Source: Pontibacterium sp049599735
GTDB lineage: Bacteria > Pseudomonadota > Gammaproteobacteria > Pseudomonadales > Balneatricaceae
Direction of reading: 5' to 3'
NCBI GenBank assembly: GCA_049599735.1
Contig: JBMYOX010000005.1
Location: 35,059-99,058 of the forward strand
DNA length: 64,000 nucleotides
Position numbers and translations under genes: made by a program. Each line of letters starts with the position of its first letter. The first letter of the stretch is position 1. Shown piece by piece: positions 35,891 through 45,091 of this stretch. The notes under the pieces are model-generated. The model was not told where the DNA came from and searched no databases. It was given only the letters and a program-made list of their open reading frames with translations.

Positions 35891-35908
35891 ACTACAAACC
35901 GATGACAG
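35891..35908 (-). promoter_or_regulatory. Possible PhoB box upstream of the phosphate genes
   Basis: Read on the minus strand, CTGTCAT, four bases, then TTGTAGT: a perfect Pho-box half-site and a weak one (4/7) with the standard 11-bp periodicity. It lies about 48 bp upstream of the DUF47 gene. The second half is poor, so this is tentative. Confidence 0.3.
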
Positions 35909-35955
35909 ACCCCCTTATACTTGCGAAAATTTTCTGTCTGACAGGTTAGGGTTCT

Positions 35956-36636
35956 ATGGTAACTAACAATCCTTTTTTACAAATGTTTGCACGATCCCCG
36001 TTCCAGCCGATGCAGGAACATATCGCAAAAGCACAAACCTGTGCCGTCGAGCTAATTCCATTTTTTGATGCGGTCACCTCAGAGAATTGGGATGAAGCTG
36101 CCAAGGTCCAACACCGCATTGCGGTTTTGGAAGGCGAAGCGGATGTTATGAAAAAGGAAGTTCGTCAGCACCTGCCCAAGAGCATTTTCCTGCCCGTTCC
36201 TCGTGGGGACCTGCTGGAGCTACTGCGGATGCAGGACAAGATTGCCAACCGCGCTAAGGATATCGCTGGGTTGATGTTAGGCCGACAAATGACCGTGCCT
36301 GCTCAAATCCAGGATCAGATGAAGGACTTTGTGCGCACCGCGCTCAGAACATCTGAGAAGGCAATGAATGCACTCAACGAATTAGACGAGCTGGTTGCCA
36401 GTGGTTTTCGCGGTCATGAAGTGGATGTGGTCGAGAAATTAATTGGTGAGCTGGACGACCTGGAACACGAGACGGATGAGCAGGAACGAAACATCCGCGC
36501 AGCACTTTTCCAAATTGAAAAAGAGATGCATCCCATTGAAGTGATGTTCCTCTATCAGATTATCCGCTGGGTGGGTGATCTGGCCGACCGGGCACAACAA
36601 GTAGGCAGCCGTTTACAGCTGCTTGTTGCCCGTTAA
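35956..36636 (+). CDS. DUF47/PhoU-like phosphate transport regulator
   Basis: A 226-residue all-helical protein of the TIGR00153/DUF47 family related to PhoU. Motifs include PFFDAVTSENWDEAAKVQHRI, the metal-binding acidic segment VEKLIGELDDLEHETDEQER and IIRWVGDLADRAQQVGSRL. In other bacteria it is always paired with a PiT transporter and seems to modulate it. It is 26 bp upstream of pit here and likely shares its transcript. Confidence 0.92.
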   Translation: MVTNNPFLQMFARSPFQPMQEHIAKAQTCAVELIPFFDAVTSENWDEAAKVQHRIAVLEGEADVMKKEVRQHLPKSIFLPVPRGDLLELLRMQDKIANRAKDIAGLMLGRQMTVPAQIQDQMKDFVRTALRTSEKAMNALNELDELVASGFRGHEVDVVEKLIGELDDLEHETDEQERNIRAALFQIEKEMHPIEVMFLYQIIRWVGDLADRAQQVGSRLQLLVAR

Positions 36637-36662
36637 CTTATTTAATAGTTCAGGATTTACTC

Positions 36663-37928
36663 ATGGATATCATCGCTCAGTATGGTGGCACTATTGTCAT
36701 CCTTGCGTGTATTTTTGGTTTCTTTATGGCCTGGGGTGTTGGCGCAAACGATGTTGCCAATGCAATGGGAACCTCGGTTGGTTCTAAAGCTCTAACCCTG
36801 AAGCAGGCGATTATGATCGCCATTGTCTTCGAATTTGCCGGCGCTTACCTGGCAGGCGGGGCAGTAACCGCCACCATTCGCAAAGGTATTATTGATCCCG
36901 GCCTGCTGGCGGGAACACCCGAGCTTCTGGTCTTTGGTATGATGGCCGCCCTGCTGGCGGCGGGCACCTGGTTAATGATCGCCACGTTCTTCGGCTGGCC
37001 GGTATCAACCACCCACTCTATTGTGGGTGCTATTGTCGGTTTTGCTGCCGTAGGTATTTCTCCCGATGCAGTAAACTGGGCTAAGGTTGCCAAAATTGTT
37101 GCCAGCTGGGTGGTATCACCCGTCACCGCCGGTATTTTCGCGTTCTTCTTATTCAGAAGTGTGCAGAGGCTCATTCTGGATACCGATAACCCCTTCGACA
37201 ACGCCAAAAAATACATCCCGTTTTATATCTTTGTCGTAGGTTTTATCATTTCGATGGTGACCTTCACTAAAGGCCTGAAACATATCGGCCTGGATATGAG
37301 CTGGGGTGAAAGTGCACTGATTTCCGTTGGCATTGGCCTGGGCATTATGGTGCTAGGCATAGGCATGATGAAAAAAATCCAGCCTAATGCAGCAGCAGAC
37401 CGGGATTACCATTTCTCCAGTGTTGAAAAACTCTTTGGCATTTTGATGATGTTTACCGCCTGTGCAATGGCATTTGCCCACGGCTCTAACGATGTGGCAA
37501 ACGCCGTAGGTCCACTGGCGGCGATTGTGGGTGTTGTTTCTGCTGGCGGAGAAGTACTACAGAAAACAGCCATGCCTGCCTGGATACTGTTGCTCGGTGG
37601 CGCAGGTATTGTGGCTGGCCTGGTAACTTACGGCCATAAAGTCATTGCAACGGTGGGTAATAACATTACCGAACTCACGCCAAGCCGTGGTTTTGCAGCC
37701 ACACTGGCCGCTGCCGGTACAGTTGTTGTGGCATCCGGTACCGGACTGCCTATCTCAACCACTCATACACTGGTGGGTGCGGTATTAGGTGTAGGTCTTG
37801 CACGGGGTATGGCCGCGCTTAATCTGCGGGTTGTCGGCACTATTTTTGTATCCTGGGTGGTCACACTACCTGCCGGTGCCGGTCTGGCCATTATGTTCTT
37901 CTTTATGTTTAAAGGCATGTTCAGCTAA
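36663..37928 (+). CDS. pit: PiT-family inorganic phosphate transporter
   Basis: A 421-residue polytopic membrane protein that imports phosphate, probably as a metal-phosphate or cation symport. It has the inverted-repeat signature GANDVANAMGTSVGSKALT near residue 23 and GSNDVANAVGPLAAI near 278, and each half has an STTHS/STTHT motif (STTHSIVGAIVG, STTHTLVGAVLG). It lies in an operon with the PhoU-like gene. Confidence 0.95.
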   Translation: MDIIAQYGGTIVILACIFGFFMAWGVGANDVANAMGTSVGSKALTLKQAIMIAIVFEFAGAYLAGGAVTATIRKGIIDPGLLAGTPELLVFGMMAALLAAGTWLMIATFFGWPVSTTHSIVGAIVGFAAVGISPDAVNWAKVAKIVASWVVSPVTAGIFAFFLFRSVQRLILDTDNPFDNAKKYIPFYIFVVGFIISMVTFTKGLKHIGLDMSWGESALISVGIGLGIMVLGIGMMKKIQPNAAADRDYHFSSVEKLFGILMMFTACAMAFAHGSNDVANAVGPLAAIVGVVSAGGEVLQKTAMPAWILLLGGAGIVAGLVTYGHKVIATVGNNITELTPSRGFAATLAAAGTVVVASGTGLPISTTHTLVGAVLGVGLARGMAALNLRVVGTIFVSWVVTLPAGAGLAIMFFFMFKGMFS

Positions 37929-37953
37929 GCCCTCTTTGCCTGAACACCTCTGA

Positions 37954-38001
37954 AAAGGCCGCTGATTACTATAATTATTACGTAATCAGCGGCCTTTTTT
38001 T
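37954..38001 (+). terminator. Terminator after pit
   Basis: AAAAGGCCGCTGATTAC (37954-37970) pairs perfectly with GTAATCAGCGGCCTTTT (37983-37999), and T continues to 38001. A strong rho-independent terminator. Confidence 0.88.
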
Positions 38002-38147
38002 ATCTCCCGTCTGCTTTTTATCTTCTTCACAATAGACCCCCGCCATTGTTGGCTGCACAATAGTGTACATCGCTGATGCTTTTTAGCCCTGCTGCCCACG
38101 ATTAGCCCAGCCTTGTTTACTGATACAACAGGAAAAAGGGAGTCCCG

Positions 38148-39299
38148 ATGTCCACCCAATGCCCCGATATAGTCACGATGCTGGCCGAACTGATCGCCAG
38201 CCCGTCTGTGAGCTGTACTAATCCCCGCCTTGACCAGAGTAATCTGGGGGTCATCGAAAAACTGGAAATCTGGCTTACGGGGCTCGGTTTTAAAACCGAG
38301 GTGATGCCCATTCCTGGCAGCCCCCATAAAGCCAATCTGATCGCAACGCTGGGCAGCGGCCCAGGCGGACTGGTGCTATCTGGCCATACAGATACCGTGC
38401 CTTACAATGAAGAACTCTGGCAAAGTAACCCCTTTCAACTGACCGAGCATAACAACCGTTTTTACGGGCTGGGCACGTGTGATATGAAAGGTTTTTTCCC
38501 GCTGGCCATCGAAGCGGCTAAAAAATTTCTGGACCAGCCCCTGCAACAACCGCTGATTATTCTGGCCACAGCCGATGAAGAAAGCTCGATGGACGGTGCA
38601 CGGGCATTGGCAGAAGCCGGAAAACCCAAGGCTCGCTACGCTGTAATTGGTGAGCCCACCGGCCTTAAGCCCATCTATATGCATAAAGGCATGATGATGG
38701 AATCGATCCGCGTAACGGGGCAATCCGGCCATTCATCCGATCCATCGCTGGGTGCCAATGCCCTGGAGGCTATGCATTCAGTACTGGGGAAACTGATTGA
38801 TTTCCGTCAGGAACTGCAGCAGGACTATCAAAACAGTGCCTTCCAGATCAGTGTACCTACACTGAATCTGGGCTGTATTCACGGGGGGGATAATCCCAAC
38901 CGTATCTGCGGGCGCTGTGAACTGGAATATGATTTACGCCCGCTGCCCGGCATGAATATGGATCTGCTGCGTGAAACAGTTGCTAACCGGGTCAAACCCA
39001 TTGAAGAGGCTTTTAATGTTCAGATTACAACCGAGTCTCTGTTCCCCGGCATTCCACCTTTTCAGAACGATGCCCACTCAGAGCTGGTACAGACCGCCGA
39101 ACGCCTGACAGGCTTCACCGCACAGAGCGTGGCATTTGGCACTGAAGCGCCTTTTTTACAGGATCTGGGCATGGATACAATCGTCATGGGACCCGGTTCT
39201 ATCGATCAGGCCCACCAGCCGGATGAGTATTTGGCTTTTGATCAGATTAAGCCTACAGTAGCTATTTTAGAGCAACTAATTGCCAAATATTGCCTGTGA
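38148..39299 (+). CDS. argE: Acetylornithine deacetylase
   Basis: An M20-family zinc enzyme of 383 residues that releases ornithine from N-acetylornithine. Metal and catalytic motifs are SGHTDTVP (His, Asp), GTCDMKGF, TADEESS (catalytic Glu) and AFGTEAPFLQDLG. The GGGAG ribosome site precedes ATG 38148. It overlaps argA by 4 bp, and both belong to arginine synthesis. Confidence 0.94.
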   Translation: MSTQCPDIVTMLAELIASPSVSCTNPRLDQSNLGVIEKLEIWLTGLGFKTEVMPIPGSPHKANLIATLGSGPGGLVLSGHTDTVPYNEELWQSNPFQLTEHNNRFYGLGTCDMKGFFPLAIEAAKKFLDQPLQQPLIILATADEESSMDGARALAEAGKPKARYAVIGEPTGLKPIYMHKGMMMESIRVTGQSGHSSDPSLGANALEAMHSVLGKLIDFRQELQQDYQNSAFQISVPTLNLGCIHGGDNPNRICGRCELEYDLRPLPGMNMDLLRETVANRVKPIEEAFNVQITTESLFPGIPPFQNDAHSELVQTAERLTGFTAQSVAFGTEAPFLQDLGMDTIVMGPGSIDQAHQPDEYLAFDQIKPTVAILEQLIAKYCL

Positions 39300-40651
39300 T
39301 AAACGATATAAAACAATACGTTAACTGGTTCCGTCATTCATCGCCTTATATCAATGCACACCGGGGTAAAACCTTTGTGCTGATGCTGGGGGGCGAGGCG
39401 GTGGCCGATGCTAACTTTAATAATATCGTGCACGATATTGCCCTGCTTACCAGCCTGGGCGTACGCCTGATACTGGTGCATGGCTCACGCCCACAGATCG
39501 AAGCCCGCCTGACCCGTCAGGGTCTGGAGCCCAAACTACACCACCATCGCCGTGTCACCGATAGCAAAACACTACAATGTGTGATCGAGGCGGCAGCCAG
39601 TGTGCGTACAGAAATTGAAGCACGGCTTTCCATGGGGCTCTCGAATACACCCATGCACGGAGCGCGTATTCGGGTGGTATCCGGTAATTTTGTCACCGCC
39701 CGCCCGGTAGGTGTGCATGATGGTGTCGATCTGGGCCATACGGGTGAGGTGCGCCGTATTGATGTGGAAGCCATTAATCAGCATCTGGAGACCAGTAATA
39801 TTATTCTGCTGTCTCACCTGGGTTATTCACCCACCGGAGAGATTTTTAACCTCGCCGTTGAAGATGTCGCCACCCGCACAGCCACGGCCCTGAGTGCCGA
39901 CAAGCTGCTGCTCTTTGGCGCTGATAAAGGTGTGCTGGACAGCAAACAGGCTCTTCGCAGTGAGTTACTGACCCGCAAAGCTGAACGTCTGGTCAGCCAG
40001 TATCTGGCCGGTTTAGATCAGCCGGCAAAACCCCATACCGAACTGTCCCGTCATCTGGAGGCCTCGGTTAATGCCTGCCGGGAAGGTGTTGCCCGTTGTC
40101 ATTTGATCAGTTACCGGGAAGACGGGGCGCTGATTACCGAACTTTTCACCCGTGAAGGCTCCGGCACAATGGTATTGCCAGAATCTTATGAACAGATTCG
40201 TCAGGCAAATATCGAAGATGTGGGTGGCCTGCTGGAACTGATTCAGCCAATGGAAGAGCAGGGCATTTTAGTGCGCCGCTCCCGGGAACGGCTGGAAAGC
40301 GAAATTAGTCGCTTTACCCTGATTGAACGTGATGGCGCTATTATCGGCTGTGCGGCACTTTATGCGTTCCCGGAAGAGCAGTCAGGCGAGCTGGCCTGCG
40401 TAGCAATGGCCGAAGCCTATCGAGGCGGCGACCGGGGTGACTTGTTGTTGCAGGCCGTTGAACGGCAGGCAAAACAGCAAGGTCTGAACCGCCTTGTTGT
40501 ACTTACCACCCGTACCGCACACTGGTTCATTGAAAGGGGTTTCCGGGAAGTCTCCGTCTCTGAACTGCCCCGCGGGAAAAAATCACTGTATAACCTGCAA
40601 CGAAACTCTAAAGTTTTTGCCAAAACACTTTCAGCCCCGGGACAGGGCTGA
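39296..40651 (+). CDS. argA: N-acetylglutamate synthase
   Basis: The first enzyme of arginine synthesis, feedback-inhibited by arginine; about 451 residues. The N-terminal amino-acid kinase-like domain has FVLMLGGEAV, LILVHGSRPQIE and SHLGYSPTGEIFNL. The C-terminal GNAT domain has CVAMAEAYRGGDRGDLLLQ (acetyl-CoA site) and LTTRTAHWFIERGF. GTG 39296 gives a GTGA overlap with the argE stop. TTG 39290 would add two residues. The pairing with argE is as in Pseudomonas. Confidence 0.93.
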   Translation: MINDIKQYVNWFRHSSPYINAHRGKTFVLMLGGEAVADANFNNIVHDIALLTSLGVRLILVHGSRPQIEARLTRQGLEPKLHHHRRVTDSKTLQCVIEAAASVRTEIEARLSMGLSNTPMHGARIRVVSGNFVTARPVGVHDGVDLGHTGEVRRIDVEAINQHLETSNIILLSHLGYSPTGEIFNLAVEDVATRTATALSADKLLLFGADKGVLDSKQALRSELLTRKAERLVSQYLAGLDQPAKPHTELSRHLEASVNACREGVARCHLISYREDGALITELFTREGSGTMVLPESYEQIRQANIEDVGGLLELIQPMEEQGILVRRSRERLESEISRFTLIERDGAIIGCAALYAFPEEQSGELACVAMAEAYRGGDRGDLLLQAVERQAKQQGLNRLVVLTTRTAHWFIERGFREVSVSELPRGKKSLYNLQRNSKVFAKTLSAPGQG

Positions 40652-40674
40652 GTTCATCTACAGGGAGAATGGCC

Positions 40675-41685
40675 GTGACTAACCCGGATACTCATAGCAC
40701 GTTGCGCCCCATCGGGTTTCGCTTCGAAGGCCAGTCCAGTGAATTTTTTCGCATCTGGATTGTGAATCTTTGCCTGTCAATACTCACCCTGGGTATCTAT
40801 TCGGCCTGGGCCAAAGTACGCACCCATCAGTATTTTTACGGCCATACCACCCTGGATGCGTCCAGCTTTGAGTACACGGCTAAACCCTTACAAATCCTGA
40901 AAGGTCGCCTGATTGCCGTGGGCCTTTTTGTGCTCTATCAATTGCTGACCAGCTTTGTGCCCCTGCTCGCCTTGCCTATTTTGCTGGCCTTTGGCTTTTT
41001 ACTGCCCTGGATTGTAATCCGCTCCCTGCAGTTCAGCTATTTTAATACGCGCTACCGTAATATCCGCTTAGGGTTTACCGGTGCTTACACACCGGCGCTA
41101 ATTGCCTTTGTGCTCTTACCGGTTGCCAGCCTTTTTACCGCAGGGTTGCTGTACCCGCTTGCGGCCTGCCAACAGCAAAATTGGCGAGTGAATAATACCC
41201 GTTTTGGCAACACGGCTTTTGAAGTCAAACTGCAGGTTAAAAGCTTTTATGCGATCTACTTAGCCGCCCTGTTGCTGGTGATATCCACCCTGGTGATTTT
41301 TTTCCTGATTAATGTGGCCTTACCCCATTTGGCCCCTTATCTTATTTTCCTGATATTGCCGTTTTATTCGCTGGTTTATGTCTATATCAAAGTTAAAGTG
41401 ACTAACCTGACGTTTAACCAGACAACGCTGGGTGAACATCGTTTTCAGAGCCAGATGCAGGTCCTGCCTTATCTGGCCATCTGGCTGACCAACACCCTGG
41501 CGATCCTGTTCACACTGGGCCTGGCAACTCCCTGGGCAATGATTCGTACCGCACGCTACCGAGCCAGTTGTACCGCCGCTCTGGTTCAGGGTGATCTTGA
41601 TCACTTTATGCAGGCACAGCAGACACAACAAAATGCACTGGGCGAAGAGTTGGGCGAGGTGCTGGACCTGGAGTTTGGTATCTGA
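40675..41685 (+). CDS. DUF898 (YjgN-family) membrane protein
   Basis: About 336 residues with a repeated pattern of hydrophobic helices. Conserved DUF898 segments are FRIWIVNLCLSILTLGIYSAWAKVR and, in the second half, AIWLTNTLAILFTLGLATPWAMIRTARY. Its function is unknown; it is found with M48 proteases. GTG 40675 has the AGGGAG site at 7-bp spacing, while ATG 40669 is only 1 bp from it. It overlaps the protease gene by one base (TGATG). Confidence 0.85.
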   Translation: MTNPDTHSTLRPIGFRFEGQSSEFFRIWIVNLCLSILTLGIYSAWAKVRTHQYFYGHTTLDASSFEYTAKPLQILKGRLIAVGLFVLYQLLTSFVPLLALPILLAFGFLLPWIVIRSLQFSYFNTRYRNIRLGFTGAYTPALIAFVLLPVASLFTAGLLYPLAACQQQNWRVNNTRFGNTAFEVKLQVKSFYAIYLAALLLVISTLVIFFLINVALPHLAPYLIFLILPFYSLVYVYIKVKVTNLTFNQTTLGEHRFQSQMQVLPYLAIWLTNTLAILFTLGLATPWAMIRTARYRASCTAALVQGDLDHFMQAQQTQQNALGEELGEVLDLEFGI

Positions 41686-42695
41686 TGCAGCTGGAAGGCT
41701 TTTATTATGATGACCACAGCTCCCTGAAAACCCCCTGTGTACTGGATGTTTCGGCCTCCGGTCACTTTCAGTTACCGGATGGCTCCCGCTGGCATTGGCA
41801 GGATCTCAGCATCAGTAATCGTATAGGCAACAGTGCCCGTTATCTCGATTTTCCCGATGGAAGCCGCCTGGAGTCACGGGATAACGAAAGCATTGACCAA
41901 CTTTGTTCTCAGTTCAGCGGACAAAACAACCTTATCCACCGCCTCGAAAGCCGGTTCCGTTATGCACTACTGGCGGTTCTGATTACATTGGCTTGCGGCG
42001 GTTGGTTTGTGGTTTATGGCCTGCCCCTGATTGCCGATCAGGTCGCTAAAAAGTTACCCACAAGTCTCACGCGAGAACTGGGCACTGAAGTAATGAGCCT
42101 GATGGATACCAATGTCTTTTCCGACAGCCGTTTATCCCTGAAAACCCGGCAGGCTATCCGCGATGATTTTGCAGCCCTGATGCACCAACAACCAGACGCT
42201 CTGCCGTATCAACTTCACTTTCGTGATGGCGGCCCTATAGGTGCTAATGCGTTTGCACTGCCCTCGGGTGATATTGTTATCACCGACCAGTTAATTAAGC
42301 TGGCTGATCACCCTGACGCGATTGCCGGTGTACTGGCTCACGAACTGGGTCATATCGCACAACAACATATTACCCGGCGGATTTTACAAAATAGTGCGTT
42401 ACCCCTGCTAATTACTGCGATCACCGGTGATATGGCGGTAGTCACCACCGTGCTGGCCGGTTTACCCACCCTGATGCTGGAAGCACATTATTCCCGCACT
42501 TTTGAAGAAGAAGCGGATCAGTTCGCCCTGAAAATACTCAGGGCTGGCGGACGAGATCCGGCTCACCTTGCAGTGTTGCTGCAATCGCTGGTGCAACATC
42601 AACAAAACCAACCCGCCACCAACTGGCTTAGCAGCCACCCGGCCACCGAAGCGCGGGTTGAGCAACTTCAACAATCAGGCCCAGCCTCCCGGTAA
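41685..42695 (+). CDS. M48-family membrane metalloprotease
   Basis: A 336-residue protein. The N-terminal ~80 residues are soluble, then a membrane helix (YALLAVLITLACGGWFVVYGL) precedes the protease domain. Zinc site HELGH in LAHELGHIAQQHI, third ligand Glu in EEEADQFALKI, and C-terminal SSHPATEARV are typical of M48/Oma1-like peptidases involved in membrane or envelope quality control. It is translated with the DUF898 gene. Its 3' end overlaps the histidine kinase gene on the other strand by 21 bp. Confidence 0.9.
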   Translation: MQLEGFYYDDHSSLKTPCVLDVSASGHFQLPDGSRWHWQDLSISNRIGNSARYLDFPDGSRLESRDNESIDQLCSQFSGQNNLIHRLESRFRYALLAVLITLACGGWFVVYGLPLIADQVAKKLPTSLTRELGTEVMSLMDTNVFSDSRLSLKTRQAIRDDFAALMHQQPDALPYQLHFRDGGPIGANAFALPSGDIVITDQLIKLADHPDAIAGVLAHELGHIAQQHITRRILQNSALPLLITAITGDMAVVTTVLAGLPTLMLEAHYSRTFEEEADQFALKILRAGGRDPAHLAVLLQSLVQHQQNQPATNWLSSHPATEARVEQLQQSGPASR

Positions 42696-44048
42696 CAGCA
42701 GGTGAAAAAGTGCACCCCCGACTTCCGATTCAGCCACTTCCAGTTGTCCGCCGTAAGAGCTGACAATATCCGCTGTGACGGACAACCCGATCCCCTGACC
42801 CTGTACCGAGGTATCCAGCCGGGCACCACGCTGCAAAATAACCTGACGCGCATCGGGGCTCACACCGGGGCCATCATCCGCAATGGTCAGCTGCATCATG
42901 CCTTCAGACAACCCCCCCTTAATCCACACTTGTTGCCTGCCGTATTTGTAAGCGTTCTCCAGTAAATTCCCAAGTAACTCCATTAAATCGCGCTCATCGC
43001 CTGCAAAAACCAGATTATCGGGCAACGTTGTGTAAGTCCGGATCGCTTTTTCACAGTAGACTTTATCCAGGGCAACCAGAATACGCCTGACCAGGGGTTC
43101 GACGACAACAACAGCGGCCAGTGGTCGTGCCTGAGATTTTACGGCACGGGTAAGCTGATACTGCACAATCTGATCCATACGTACCACCTGGCCATTCACC
43201 AGCGCCTGATAATCAGGCAAAGACAAAGCTTCAGATTCAGCACCGCGCATCACCGCCAGCGGTGTTTTCAGGCTATGGGCCAGATCACCCAGGGTATTAC
43301 GGTAACGCTCGCGCTGTTGACGCTCACTTTCAAGCAGGCGGTTCAGATTATTTGTGACCGGCTGAACCTCTGTGGGGTAATATCCGGACAATTGCCCGGT
43401 TTCTCCCTGCTCAATGCGTTTCAGATCCCGCGCCAGTCCTTTTAAGGGTTTGATGCCCCAGCGCATAATCAATACCTGGGCAAGCAGCGCCAGCAAGAGC
43501 ACAATAGACAGCCAGAACATCAGTTGCCGGGCATAGGCCGAAGCCGCAACCCGCACCGCATCATCAACCTCCATCACCGTTAATAACAACTGTTTTTCCT
43601 GCCCACCCTGCTCCCAGACCACACTAAAACGGTAACGATAAAGCCCTGCATCCGGCAGGTGAGCAAAGTGTGCCTGTCCGGCACTGAACGTTGCCGGTGG
43701 CTGAATAGCCGGCGCTGATTGAAAATCGGGCAGTAAACGGGAAGACGGCGAACGCCAAAGCAGCGTCCCACGCGCATCGTGAATGCTGCCATACAGACCG
43801 GAGCCTATATGCGCATAACGGGGCTCCTGAAGGGACTGGGGCAATAAAAATTGCTGCTGATCCAGCTCGATACTGCCCAGCAACAGATACACCTGCAGCT
43901 GCAGGCGTTCTTTCACGGCGGCTTCCAGACTGCTGTGATAGGCTTTATTTAACGCCAGCCCCGCCACCAGCATAACTAACGGCAAAATAAGCGCCGAGGC
44001 TATCAGCAGTCGCCCCTGGATCGAGCGGAATGACTCGTGCAACTTCAT
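42675..44048 (-). CDS. PhoQ-like sensor histidine kinase
   Basis: 457 residues. Two membrane helices (about 12-34 and 165-187) flank a periplasmic sensor of about 130 residues, then a HAMP-like region. The phospho-His lies in GDLAHSLKTPLAVMRG near 258. The ATPase has N-box NLLENAYKYG, G1 DDGPGV and G2 GQGIGLSV. Its start overlaps the response regulator stop by 4 bp, so the two are a cognate pair. The PepSY gene upstream may supply or sense its signal. Confidence 0.92.
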   Translation of the reverse strand: MKLHESFRSIQGRLLIASALILPLVMLVAGLALNKAYHSSLEAAVKERLQLQVYLLLGSIELDQQQFLLPQSLQEPRYAHIGSGLYGSIHDARGTLLWRSPSSRLLPDFQSAPAIQPPATFSAGQAHFAHLPDAGLYRYRFSVVWEQGGQEKQLLLTVMEVDDAVRVAASAYARQLMFWLSIVLLLALLAQVLIMRWGIKPLKGLARDLKRIEQGETGQLSGYYPTEVQPVTNNLNRLLESERQQRERYRNTLGDLAHSLKTPLAVMRGAESEALSLPDYQALVNGQVVRMDQIVQYQLTRAVKSQARPLAAVVVVEPLVRRILVALDKVYCEKAIRTYTTLPDNLVFAGDERDLMELLGNLLENAYKYGRQQVWIKGGLSEGMMQLTIADDGPGVSPDARQVILQRGARLDTSVQGQGIGLSVTADIVSSYGGQLEVAESEVGGALFHLLLPGGWA

Positions 44049-44734
44049 GCCTGTGCGCTGTCAGGCTTCAGATCAAAGCGATAACCCATACCCCGCACGG
44101 TGGTGATCGGTTGCAGAGTTTGATCAGGGTCCAGCTTCTGGCGCAGACGACGAACAAAGACTTCCAGTACATTGCTGTCCCGGTCGTAATCCTGATGATA
44201 CAAATGTTCAGTCAGTTCCGTTTTAGAGATGGTTTTACCCGCATGTAACACTAAGTATTCAAAGGTCTTATATTCATAACTGGTCAGTGAAACCGGCGCT
44301 TCATTGAGATAAACCACCCGCCCGGCGGTGTCCAGACGCAAAGCACCAAAATCCAGCATGGGTTTGGCATGGCCTGCGGCGCGCCTGATCAGTGCATTCA
44401 GCCGTGCCGCTAACTCTTCCATATGAAAAGGTTTAACCAGGTAATCATCGGCACCGGCTTCCAATCCTTCGACTTTATCCTGCCAGTCACCACGCGCCGT
44501 CAGAATCAGAATAGGGAACACTTTGCCTGCCGCCCGCCAGCCTTTGATAACCTCAACACCTGAGAGCTTAGGTAAACCCAGATCCACAATGGCCAGGTCA
44601 TAAGGAAATTCCCGGCCCAGATATAAAGCTTCTTCACCCTCGTCACAGTCTTCGACGGCATAACCACGTTCTTCCATCGCGCTCACAAGCTGACGTCTCA
44701 GATCCGGGTCATCTTCTACTATAAGCAATTTCAT
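44045..44734 (-). CDS. OmpR/PhoP-family response regulator
   Basis: 229 residues. The receiver has EDDPDLR (acid pocket), phospho-acceptor Asp in VDLGLPKLSG, conserved Thr in ILTARG and Lys in LVKPF. The C-terminal winged helix has SLTSYEYKTFEYL, SNVLEVFVRRLRQKL and TVRGMGYRF. ATG 44734 gives a normal MKLLIVEDD N-terminus; the longer frame adds an unsupported 19 residues. It is co-translated with the histidine kinase. Confidence 0.95.
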   Translation of the reverse strand: MKLLIVEDDPDLRRQLVSAMEERGYAVEDCDEGEEALYLGREFPYDLAIVDLGLPKLSGVEVIKGWRAAGKVFPILILTARGDWQDKVEGLEAGADDYLVKPFHMEELAARLNALIRRAAGHAKPMLDFGALRLDTAGRVVYLNEAPVSLTSYEYKTFEYLVLHAGKTISKTELTEHLYHQDYDRDSNVLEVFVRRLRQKLDPDQTLQPITTVRGMGYRFDLKPDSAQA

Positions 44735-44759
44735 ACACTGACTTCCTTCAATTAACCAC

Positions 44760-45068
44760 TCAGGGTTGCTGTAGCTTTCCGCTGCTGGCATCTACCAGAA
44801 ATTCCCGTACATGCCCCTGCGTCATCAGCCGGATACGGTACAACACAGGCCCCTGCCGCTTTGTGCGTTCGGCTTTAAGTACCTGCCCGCCATAATTTGC
44901 CTGCACTTTTTCAGCCGCCTGTTTCAGGCTGAGCGTTTGTTGCACCAGATGATAATGCTGGTTCGTCGCAGGATGTGCGCTGGCAACCTGCGGGCCAGCT
45001 ATAAGAACAAGAAACAGACTGACTCCTGTCACTACCCGACTAATCATTGCCCTTTTCTGTTTTAACAT
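44760..45068 (-). CDS. Secreted PepSY-domain protein
   Basis: 102 residues: signal peptide (RVVTGVSLFLVLIAGPQVASA) and one PepSY domain (SLKQAAEKVQANYGGQVLKAERT, ending REFLVDASSGKL). PepSY domains are often encoded with two-component systems and act as periplasmic inhibitors or sensors. It lies just upstream of the regulator-kinase pair on the same strand and has a GGAGG site 8 bp from the ATG, so it probably leads that operon. Confidence 0.88.
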   Translation of the reverse strand: MLKQKRAMISRVVTGVSLFLVLIAGPQVASAHPATNQHYHLVQQTLSLKQAAEKVQANYGGQVLKAERTKRQGPVLYRIRLMTQGHVREFLVDASSGKLQQP

Positions 45069-45091
45069 TCAGCCACCCTCCTTAACCTGCT

